64,000 nucleotides of DNA from Cryptomeria japonica. Lineage: Eukaryota > Streptophyta > Pinopsida > Cupressales > Cupressaceae. The notes below the pieces were generated by a model, which was not told the DNA's origin, did not search any database, and was given only the letters and a program-made list of their open reading frames with translations. A program made the translations under genes and the position numbers. Numbering within the stretch: the stretch's first letter is position 1; the number at the start of each line of letters is the position of its first letter. Location: NCBI RefSeq assembly GCF_030272615.1, contig NC_081409.1:646262468-646326467 (forward strand), read 5' to 3'. Positions 55,987 to 64,000 of the stretch are shown in pieces.

Positions 55987-56530
55987 ATCCTAACATGGAA
56001 TGCTAGGGGCATTAAAGCCCCTAGAAAGTGGCTCCTTGTGAGGCATCAAATAGACCAAAGCAAAGCAGATTTAGTATTATTGCAAGAAACAAAATGGAGC
56101 AAAGAAGAGTATCAAGTTAGAATGAGAGGTTGGAGGTAGTGGGATGGTTTTTTTGTGGAATTGGTAGGTGTGTCTGGTGGCATACGTATGGTTTGGAATC
56201 CATTAACCACTGCATGTACATTAATATCGGACAATCAAAATTGGTTAGTTATTAATTGTAAATGTTTCTATAAAAATTTTAATTTCTTGGTCATCAACGT
56301 CTATGGACCAACATTTACAATAGCAAAAAGGAATTTATAGGAAGATATTACTCAATGGTTGTCCCATAGGAATTGTGAGTTTGGGGTGAATGGGGGAGAT
56401 TTCAATGCAACTCTAGACAATTCACAAAAGCAAGGGGGTTTGCATAATATCTCTAAAATTCAACAAGATTTCCATGCCTTTGTTAATACTGTGATGGTGA
56501 AAAATGGGATCGGGTGGTTTAGGACCTAAC
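55987..56530 (+). pseudogene. LINE ORF2 endonuclease fragment
   Basis: ILTWNARGIKAPRKWLLVRH, ADLVLLQETKWS, GVSGGIRMVWNP, FLVINVYGPT, EFGVNGGDFNATLD: the motifs of an apurinic/apyrimidinic-type endonuclease (EEP) as found in L1-like plant LINEs. WN, ET, YGP and GGDFN residues used for metal and DNA binding are there. Two stops (GWR*WDG, RNL*ED). It ends at the foldback at about 56520; the RT part is missing. Confidence 0.82.
56453..56527 (+). repeat. 75-bp direct repeat, copy 1
   Basis: ctaaaattcaacaagatttc to ggtttaggacct; part of the LINE endonuclease sequence. Copy 2 is at 57223-57297 with about five substitutions. Confidence 0.92.
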
Positions 56531-57227
56531 CCCACTTTCCTTCACATATTGGAATACGGAAGATCCTAAGGAAGTGATTCACTTTGACTACTTGTGAAAG
56601 AGAGTCGAAGAATACTTTAGGGTTCCTATTCCTTCGCTACTCTGAAAGGGAAGTGAACTAAATGTGCAATAATGATGAACTAAGCTAGGGAGATGAATGA
56701 AAATGATTCAATATAAACTGAAATAACAGTTTAATACAAAACTGAAACTGCAGTACAAACTGTAAGGAAAGCAGAGTGCAGAAACGCCTTCTTGAATGTT
56801 AATTTCTTAGAGGAGATAAGCATGGATAACTTTTAATTCAAATTATAGTCAATAAGATGCACAATGAAGTAACGGAGTAAACAACAAAGATACACAAGCA
56901 CACGGAACATGAATTTTTCACGTGGGAAAATCCTTACGGGTGAAAAACCCACACACCAAGTAGTGCCTTCTTTCCTTACAGTTTGTACCCTAGTTTTAGT
57001 TCTGTATTAAGCTGTTATTTCAGTTTATATTGAATCATTTTCATTCATCTCCTTAGCTTAGTTCATCATTATTGCACATTTAGCTCACTTCCGTTTCAAA
57101 GCAGCGAAGGAATAGAAACCCTAAAAGTATTCCTCGACTCTGTTTCACAAGAAGTAGTCAAAGTGAATCACTTCCTTAGGATCTTTTGTATTCCAATGTG
57201 TGGAGGAAAGTGGGGTTAGGTCCTAAA
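56518..57227. repeat. Large inverted repeat (foldback), arms about 255 bp
   Basis: Left arm 56518-56778 is the reverse complement of 56974-57227 at about 90% by eye, from tttaggacctaaccccac to tacaaactgtaaggaaag. The spacer of about 195 bp contains tttttcacgtgggaaaatcc and gggtgaaaaacccaca, like the copia LTR phrase cacgtggaaa...gggaaaaaccac. The arms overlap the ends of the 75-bp direct repeats. Confidence 0.9.
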
Positions 57228-57297
57228 ATTCAATAAGATTTCCATGCCTTTGTTGATACTGTGATGGCAAAAAATGGGATCAGGTGGTTTAGGACCT
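57223..57297 (+). repeat. 75-bp direct repeat, copy 2
   Basis: Same length and order as copy 1. LINE sequence does not continue after it; the next bases are TGTTGGTGTACTTTTTATC. Confidence 0.92.
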
Positions 57298-58262
57298 GTT
57301 GGTGTACTTTTTATCATATACTAAACATCAGAATAAAATACCACAAGGATACTCTATCCTCTCCTGAACAAAACCACTACTTGTGCCAAGATTGTGAGAA
57401 AGACCACAAGGTAACTCCAAGGTCTATATGTACGAACAAGTGACTTTAATGGGATAGCTTCTTGTGTAGTGTATGCTGAAAATATCAAGGGGGACTTACG
57501 CTTATCAACTGGTATCATTCACAAGATGGACTTAGGCGAATTTATCAATTAATGCTCTTTGTTTTTGGATTTTCTGGTTTAGAACTTCAAAAAAAAAGAT
57601 AAAGAAGATAAGGGTTTAGGAATTATAACTACTTCTAAGCTATTCCTATGAACTCAAGAGACAATAAAGATTGGGTGAAACTGGTAACTATACTCCATTT
57701 CACCACACTCGGGACAACTACACAAAGTATGTGCAATCTTCTAGTATTGTGCTTATAATTTTCATACTTATGAATAATACCAAAAATTGAACAATATTAC
57801 TCAAAATAGAAACTAAGCATCCACATCAAAAGCTCAGGCTAAATTTACACATTGAATGAAAATCATCCATCCAACAAAAGTATGAGCAAAATTTCACTAA
57901 TCTAAACTTATCAATCCTTCATTCATCTAACAACATCAAAGCAAATAACTTAAAGCAAATCTATTTTAAGTGTTGAAGGGAATATGCAACCATGTAACCA
58001 TTTAGCAATAAAAAGATTTCAAGACAATACTGATAATGAACTTTTATTACTCAAATATCTCTAAGCAACAATTTTATAAATCTCTCCACACTGAAATGAG
58101 ATGATAGAATGAGTTTATATAGAGTTTCTAAAAACAAATGAATGGCCAAGATCAATCTAAGATCAACGGTCCAGATCAAGACAACCTAACCCTAATCAAA
58201 GTTTCCCAAAATAAGATCTAAGATCAATTGCAAATGAGACAAGTGGCACAAGATGCTATCTT
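57297..58262 (-). repeat. Possible LTR left of the coiled-coil pseudogene
   Basis: Begins TGTTGGTGTACTTTTTATC right after the direct repeat. It is non-coding and AT-rich, and stops where the minus-strand pseudogene ends. A TG start next to a minus-strand coding interior is consistent with a 3' LTR, but no matching LTR, purine tract or target duplication was found. Confidence 0.3.
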
Positions 58263-59278
58263 TTAGGATTGCAGCCCCTTCTTCTGATATTCAATGAACT
58301 TGGACACAATCTGGTCAACTTCCTCCATTGTGACATGTGGCAGCATGTTGATCCTGAATTCTAATCCTTCCAAGTCATCTACACTTAGAGCAAAAGTGAT
58401 TTCCCAATCCAATTCCTGTTTTTGTAAAGCATCTCTGATGGACAGGAGGTTTGATGCCTTAGCCAAATTATTCTTCGAGACTGGTCCTATGATGGCAAAG
58501 AAGATGTCTTGTGTTCTAATCTTTAGATTCTCCAACTTCATATCCCATTCTCAGATAGTTTCTTTCCCAAGTATCTCTGCAACTCTAAGGAAAATATTGT
58601 CCTAAATTGCCTTTATTTGTCCTTCTATCCTATCAGCATCAACCTTTCCTTTTTCCAAGACTTCATTTCGTGCAACCAACGTCCAATGCCAACTGTTGAA
58701 GTCATAGGCAACCCCTGCTTCAATTATTTTTCTATTAACCAATTCTTGTGGTGGGATTCCTTTAGCTCTCTAAGGCATGGGACAACTCTATCTTGGATGT
58801 CCTAGAAGTCAGCCCACACTTCTTCCATGTTCTCAATCCTAGAAAGTAGAGAAGAGGTTTGTTCATATGCTAATGATATTCCTTCCATAAACGTGGCTTC
58901 TTCTTTCCTTATACTTTCCATCCAATCTTTAGTCTCTCTGGTCGTTATCTTTTCTTCCTTAATATTTTCAATGACTTCTTGTGGATTCAAGTGTAGAAGA
59001 GCTTCTTGATCAAGTGGCTTAGTAGTCAAATGCTAAATATGTTCTTTTAAGCGCTCAACTTCTCTCTTATATTCTTTTTTCTTTTTTGTCTCTTCATCCA
59101 ACTTTGCCTTCATCGAAGCAACTAAATTGTCTAAGTCCTCTTTTACTTGGGTCTTTGTGCTTGGCCCTAAGTCAAAAGTAGTAATCTCATATTCATGTGG
59201 ACCAATATCTCCTTTTGCCTTGTCTACCTTTGGCATTACAATCTGTAATGTCCTGATGCAGGAGTATCCCCAGTTCAT
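58263..59278 (-). pseudogene. Coiled-coil protein pseudogene, cut by the gypsy element
   Basis: Pieces join in order on the minus strand: IVMPKVDKAKGDIGPHEYEI, a heptad-like KAKLDEETKKKKEYKREVER, KPLDQEALLHLNPQEVIENI, ISLAYEQTSSLLSRIENMEE, then (after one frameshift near 58765) an unbroken piece with VAYDFNSWHWTLVARNEVLE, and finally IRDALQKQELDWEITFALSV and LPHVTMEEVDQIVSKFIEYQ to a stop at 58263. There are four in-frame stops. Over 300 residues remain, Lys/Glu-rich and predicted coiled coil. I do not recognise the family; it may be the interior protein of a non-autonomous LTR element. Its start is lost at the gypsy LTR. Confidence 0.5.
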
Positions 59279-60045
59279 AGCAATTTTGCATCAACCAAAA
59301 ATATTTTCCTTTTTGTTTTTCTTTTTGTTTGTAGTTTCAGCATTTCTTTCTGTGTGTCTTGGTTTTGGCTCATCAGATCTTGTGGAGTTAGATTCTACTT
59401 GAAGACTTGATCATCTTTCTTATTTCCAAATCGCATCGCATTTGGATCATTTTCTGGTAAGATATCGCTCTCGGTTTCCTTGACAATTTTGTGTTACCGA
59501 TTGCTTGAACCTATTTTGGTGATCTATCGGAACCCCTTCCGAAGCTTGTGAAGCCTTGGGCGTTGATTTTGATGTTCCTTGGCATGTGGCTGACCTTTTC
59601 CCGCGATCTATACTTCATGCTTTGGATTTTTTGAAGGAATCTCTTGGCAGAGGCCGACCTTGTTGGTTTTACACGTTTGGTCTTTTTCTTCGGGTTTTGA
59701 TCCCTTTTTGGGTCGACCGGATCGCCTTGGATCATATATATAATTATAATTGTGTATTATAATAGATCAATAGAATAATCAAGTAGCTAGACTGAGCGTA
59801 GAAGATAGATCTTAAGATTGAAGGTCCCGGTTGTGACCTATTTTGTACTTTGAACATAATTTAGCAGGCCTGTGAGCCGGTTTCTGTAACCCGATTGTTA
59901 CTGGTTGGTTGTAATCAGTTTTCATGAAATAAAACAATCTATTCTACATTGCCTCCATCATATCTTTGTGTTTCCATTGTGTTTACTCTTGCTGACCAGT
60001 CCGGATTGATCTGTCTGAGGTCCCTCCTCACTTATGACTGCTTCA
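59254..60045 (+). repeat. 5' LTR of gypsy element
   Basis: Likely from TGATGCAGGAGTATCCCC to ATGACTGCTTCA, 792 bp. The start could instead be TGTAATGTCC at 59244, which resembles other LTR starts here. Contains catatatataattataa (TATA, about 59733-59745) and ATGAAATAAAACAATC (polyadenylation-like, about 59925-59940). Confidence 0.75.
59733..59741 (+). promoter_or_regulatory. Candidate TATA box of gypsy LTR
   Basis: CATATATATAA about 310 bp before the LTR end, followed by an AATAAA-type signal about 190 bp downstream, the U3-R arrangement. Confidence 0.45.
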
Positions 60046-60047
60046 AG

Positions 60048-60059
60048 TGGTAGCAAAGC
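60048..60059 (+). other. Primer-binding site of gypsy element
   Basis: TGGTAGCAAAGC, 10/12 to the initiator Met-tRNA site, two bases after the LTR. Confidence 0.8.
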
Positions 60060-60153
60060 AAGTTTTCATTCCAGAGGTTGCATATCCTGAGATTTTTGTT
60101 GTAGGATGGTGGACTATAGATCCGAATTGCACCTGTAGAGGACTAGTGTAAAC

Positions 60154-61261
60154 GATGCCGCAAAGAGGAAGCTAGGAATGGTGGAGCGCGTGGAAATGCA
60201 AACCCTGGTGTGATGGAAATGTTGTGAGGGATAGCAGCCCAGTTGGAAGCCGTGGAGACAGCCCAAAGAAGAGGTCGACATATTGAAGATGTAAGTGAAG
60301 ATGAAGGAGAAGAAGCCCTGACAGAACAAGTAAGCCCACCGGCAGTTGATCCGTATGAAGAAAGGTTTTTGAGGGTTTTGAGTAGTGCGAATACTAAACC
60401 TCATTTTACCCCACTGAAATATGATGCAAAATTGGCTTCGGATGAATTGATAGATTGGATCTCGGAGATGGAGAAATATTTTGATTTTGAAAACACTGCA
60501 AAAGAGATGAAGGTGAAATATGTCTGTACTCGGTTGAAAGGTCATGCATCTCTTTGGTGGGAGCATTTGCAAATTGATAGACAAAGAAGAGGTAAAAAGA
60601 AAATCAAGACATGGGATCGGATGATTGCTAAGTTGAAGTCAAAATTTATGCCAGTTGATTATCAATGGAAGTTCTCTTGTTCTGATCTGTACAGGTTCCT
60701 CTATTCCGAAAGTTAAAAAATTTGACACATAAGGAATCTAGTGTAATGGAATACACCAAAGTATTTTACAAGTTGAATATCAGATCCGGACATGTTGATG
60801 ATGAAGTTGAACAAGTTGCAAGACATTTGAATGGATTGCAAGTGTCTATACAAGATAAACTTAGTTTGATCAAATTAGAGAGTGTTGAAGAGGCTTACCA
60901 ATATGCCCTAAAGGCAGAAGAGAAGCTAAACAAAAGACATAAGCTGAGGCAGAGAGGCAGAGGTGGAAGGTTTACCGCAGGAATCTTTCAAGGAGGAAGA
61001 GGATATACCGGAGGTAGAGGAACCTGTACAGATCAGAACAAGGAAAAGGAAGTGAACAAAGAAGGTAATTCATATCAGAACGATGATAGAAATTTCTACC
61101 GGAGGAGAGAACCGGATGCCTACCGGAATGAGAATTTTGGAAGACCAGACAAGAGAACATTTAGAGGAACTTGCTATAAGTGTGGAGAAGGACATCATGC
61201 TTTCGAGTGTAAGACAAAAAATACCAGAAGAGCAGTAGTGGTGGAAGAAAACCCCACTTGA
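60154..61261 (+). pseudogene. Gypsy gag
   Basis: A start near ATG 60154 is followed by stops, then AAQLEAVETAQRRGRH, PAVDPYEERFLRVLSSANTK, DELIDWISEMEKYFDFEN (retrotransposon Gag core), VCTRLKGHASLWWEHLQ. A frameshift near 60700, then VMEYTKVFYKLNIRSGH, LNGLQVSIQDKLSLIKLESV and a Gly/Arg-rich stretch leading to CYKCGEGHHAFEC, an intact CCHC knuckle. A TGA stop at 61259. Confidence 0.85.
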
Positions 61262-61681
61262 TCAGATAATAAACCATAAGATGGAGAACTGTTGATGACG
61301 AGATCTGTGCGTCATACCAAGAGAGATGAAGAGCTCTTGCAAAGGAAGAATTTGTTCAAGACCAGATATAAAGTATCCAATAAGTGTTGTAAAGTTATTA
61401 TTGATAGTGGTAGTTCAGATAATCTTGTTTCAGAAGAGATGGCGAATAAATTGAATTTGGAGAGGTTGAAACATAATATGCCTTATCAGATAGCATGGAT
61501 TCAGGATGAACATAAGTTGTTAGTAAGTAAGCAATGTTTGGTGAAATTGAAAATTGGGAATTATCATGATGAAGTCTTGTGTGATATTATGCCTATGGAT
61601 ATTTGTCATCTTTTGTTGGGTAGAACTTGACAATTTGATAGACAGGCAGTACATGATGGGAGGAAGAATACATACACTATT
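61262..61681 (+). pseudogene. Gypsy protease
   Basis: KCCKVIIDSGSSDNLVSEEM contains the intact DSG active site. LKIGNYHDEVLCDIMPMDIC and HLLLGRT follow, the conserved end of the protease. A TGA replaces the usual Trp of LLGRxWQFDR at 61628. Same frame as gag. Confidence 0.85.
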
Positions 61682-62889
61682 GTGGCTAATAGGATGAACC
61701 AAACCATGTTTCCTTTCGAGGAACCTTTGAAGAATGAAGTTTATACGAATGATAGAATCTATTTGGTAGATGGAAGGAATTTCCTAGATGGATTGAGACA
61801 TGAGAATGTGTGTTTTGCCTTAATTCCTAGGAAAACAGAGAATCTGAAGCATGAAGAGGAACAACCAGAAGAGATAAAAGATTTGCTGACAGAATATGAA
61901 GACATCATTTCAGATAATGTACCTGATGGATTGCCATCTATGAGAAGTATCAGTTATTACATGGACCTAGTTCCTAGAGATAGTTTGCCTAACAAAGCTG
62001 CACACTGGATGACACCGGCAGAGAATGAAGAACTGAATAGACAAGTGAAGGAGTTGTTGAAGAAAGATTTGATCAGGGAAAGTCTGAAACTTGTGCAATA
62101 CCAGCAGTATTAGCACCTAAGAAGAATGGAGAGTGGAGAATTTGTACTAATTCCAGAGTAATAAACAAGATCATAGTGAAATACCAGTTTCCTTTTCCTA
62201 GGATGGATGACATAATGGACTGTTTGAGTGGAGCCAAATACTTTACAAAGATAGTTTTGAAGAGTAGATATCATCATATCAAGATCAGAGAGGGAGATGA
62301 GTGGAAGACAACATTCAAGACAAATGAAGGACTGTATGAATGGTTGGTGATGCCTTTTGGGTTAACTAATACACCGAGTACTTTCATGAGGCTGATGAAT
62401 GAGGTATTGAAGAAATTCTTAGGTAAGTTTGTTATTGTATATTTGGATGACATTCTGATTTTCAGTAAGACAAAAGAGGAGCATTTGTTGCATTTGAGAC
62501 AAGTTTTGCAGAGGTTGAGAGAAGAAAAGTTGTTGATAAATATTAAGAAGTGTACCTTCATGAAGGATGAGTTAGTCTATTTGGGATTTGTGATATCTGA
62601 GGATGGTTTGAAGATGGACCTTGAAAAAGTAAAAGCAATTGTTGAGTGGCCTACACCAGAAAGCATTGGAGAGGTAAGATCATTTCATGGATTGGCTAGT
62701 TTTTACCGAAAGTTCATCAAAAATTTCAGTTCAGTTTGTAACCCTATCTCTGAGACCATGAGGGGAGATCGGAAGGAATTCAAATGGACCACCGGAGCAA
62801 ACAAAAGTTTTGAACTATTAATGCAGAAAGTGACTAAGCAGCTTGTATTAGCTTTATCAGATTTCAATAGTATTTTAAGTGGATTATGA
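61682..62889 (+). pseudogene. Gypsy reverse transcriptase
   Basis: Linker MFPFEEPLKNEVYTNDRIYL, YEDIISDNVPDGLPSMRSIS, LKKDLIRES, frameshift near 62086, then VLAPKKNGEWRICTNSRVIN, FPFPRMDDIMDCLSGAKYFT, WLVMPFGLTNTPSTFMRLMN, FVIVYLDDILIFSKTKEEHL (YLDD centre intact), CTFMKDELVYLGFVIS, EVRSFHGLASFYRKFIKNFS. Catalytic Asp of the first motif (usually ...KIDLKSGYHQI) reads Val-Leu-Lys (KIVLKSRYHHI), so this copy is inactive. Confidence 0.88.
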
Positions 62890-63230
62890 TGCAAGTGGAA
62901 CAATAATAGAAGCAGTCTTGAGTTAGGAAGGGAGAATAGTAGCTTATTTCAGTGAGAAATTGAATGATGCCCAGAGGAGATATTCAGTGTATGATCAGGA
63001 GTTTTATGCCATAGTTCAATCCTTGAAGAAGTGGAGACATTACCTATTACCTAAGGAATTTGTGTTGTATGTAGATCATCAAGCTTTGCAGTACTTGAAC
63101 AATCAGAGTAAGTTGAATCAAAAACATATGAGATGGGTAGAATTCTTGCAGAGTTACGCCTTTGTATTGAAGCATAGAAGTGGAAAATATAACAAAGTTG
63201 TTGATGCATTGAGTATGACAAGGAATCTGC
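62890..63230 (+). pseudogene. Gypsy RNase H
   Basis: After a frameshift: VDYDASGT-type first Asp region, RIVAYFSEKLNDAQRRYSVY, DQEFYAIVQSLKKWRHYLL (Glu), FVLYVDHQALQYLNNQSKLN (Asp), RWVEFLQSYAFVLKHRSGKY, NKVVDALS. One stop before the YFSEK segment. Otherwise well kept. Confidence 0.85.
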
Positions 63231-64000
63231 TGATAGAGATGACAGTGACAATATTAGGATTTGAAGAATTGAAGAGCTTGTATGATGATGACCCGGATTT
63301 TGCAGAACCTTGGAAAGCATTTAGAAAACTGATTATGGTAGATAGAAGCAAGTGGTTGGATTACTTCATTCGAGATGGGATGTTATTCAAAGGAGTTCAG
63401 TTGTGCATACCTAAGAGTTCTATGAGGGAGAATCTGATAAAGGAGAAACATAGTGGAGGATTAGCTGGACATTTTGGTATTGCTAAAACAGTAGCATTGG
63501 TGAGTGAGCAGTACTTTTGGCCCCAGATTCATAAGGATTTTAAGAAATATGTGCAAAGTTGTAGAGTTTATCAAGTTGCGAAGGGTGGTAGTAAGAATGT
63601 GGGATTGTATAAACCTTTGATAGTACCGGTAAGACTTTGGGAGGAAATAAGCATGGATTTCATACTTGGATTACCTAAAACACCGAGAGGGAAGGATTCT
63701 ATATTTGTGGTAGTGGATATATTCTTGAAGATGGCTCATTTCATACCTTGTAAGAAGATATCAAATGCAATACATGTAGCAGGCCTATTTTTTCAAAGAA
63801 GTGGTGAGATTGCATGGATTACCTAAAAGCATAGTTTCAAACAGAGACACTAAGTTTGTTGGCTATTTTTTGAGAACACTTTGAAAGAAGATGAAGACAG
63901 ATCTGAAGTTCAGTTCTACTTTTCACCCATAGACTGATGGACAGGCAAAAGTAGTAAACCAGAGCTTGGGAAATTTGTTGAGATGTTTAGTTGGAGATAA
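63231..64000 (+). pseudogene. Gypsy integrase, incomplete at window edge
   Basis: KHSGGLAGHFGIAKTVALVS, YFWPQIHKDFKKYVQSCRVY gives H, H, C of the zinc site; the last Cys of CxxC reads Tyr. EEISMDFILGLPKTPRGKDS (first Asp), frameshift and stop near 63790-63826, [11 protein letters not shown] (second Asp), then stops and TDGQAKVVN, where the usual catalytic Glu (Q.EVVN) is Lys. Continues off the window. Confidence 0.85.

Larger units (their letters stand above)
59254..64000 (+). mobile_element. Ty3/gypsy retrotransposon, runs off the window
   Basis: 5' LTR, primer site, then gag, protease, RT, RNase H, integrase on the plus strand; RT before integrase is the Ty3/gypsy order. RT and protease sequences resemble the plant chromovirus branch (inference). 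Frameshifts near 60700, 62086, 62880 and 63790 plus several stops. The 3' part and 3' LTR are beyond 64000, so no chromodomain can be checked. Confidence 0.9.

Noticed and set aside
1-64000. Bacterial-type features: operons, CRISPR arrays, ribosome binding sites
   Set aside because: The sequence is plant nuclear DNA with introns, LTRs and plant transposon families; the regular repeats seen are LTR minisatellites without CRISPR spacing.

Overview
The window is a transposon-dominated stretch of nuclear DNA from a large-genome seed plant. I favour a gymnosperm (conifer-like) because of the long degraded LTR elements, long solo LTRs and AT-rich spacers, but the species cannot be read from the sequence. 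I recognise no intact host protein gene, rRNA, functional tRNA gene or CRISPR array. Nearly all coding potential is decayed retrotransposon; the exception is one DNA transposon that looks intact.

Layout. 1-2.6 kb: an LTR fragment abutting a truncated minus-strand copia element (gag remnant, primer site, 5' LTR). 3.2-14.1 kb: a plus-strand copia-like element with 5-bp target duplications (GCTAT), carrying a second copia element on the minus strand (4.03-11.38 kb) and a 1.4-kb insertion of unknown type inside its 3' LTR. 14.1-24.1 kb: AT-rich, mostly non-coding DNA with local duplications, one solo LTR (16703-17889), a pair of tRNA-derived SINE-like units and a long foldback. Parts of it are a second copy of the sequence flanking the 3.2-14.1 kb element. 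24141-29416: a complete but decayed minus-strand copia element (TSD ATCAT). 31.5-32.3 kb: LINE-like remnants.

33045-43057: a minus-strand LTR element with a very short interior (TSD ATAAC). Each of its LTRs carries a further insertion. The left LTR holds a solo LTR (TSD TGGCC), itself carrying a hAT transposon at 34757-38197 (8-bp TSD ACTTATAA) whose three-exon BED/DUF659/hAT-C transposase of about 735 residues reads open throughout. The right LTR holds a 1.9-kb solo LTR (TSD TAATG). 44.1-46.2 kb: a tandemly duplicated LINE-like tail and a second copy of the LTR family seen at 1-1040.

47290-54399: a fourth copia element on the minus strand, inserted in the first open reading frame of a LINE whose remainder (ORF1 tail plus endonuclease) resumes at 54405-56530. 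The LINE is broken by an inverted-repeat structure flanked by 75-bp direct repeats (56453-57297). 57.3-59.3 kb: a decayed coiled-coil protein gene on the minus strand, cut by a Ty3/gypsy element whose 5' LTR, gag, protease, RT, RNase H and integrase run from 59254 off the right edge.

How the parts relate. Most retroelements here could move only with proteins supplied in trans, since their frames carry stops, shifts and lost catalytic residues. Insertion order can be read from the nesting. The hAT element is the innermost layer of its nest and by far the best preserved.
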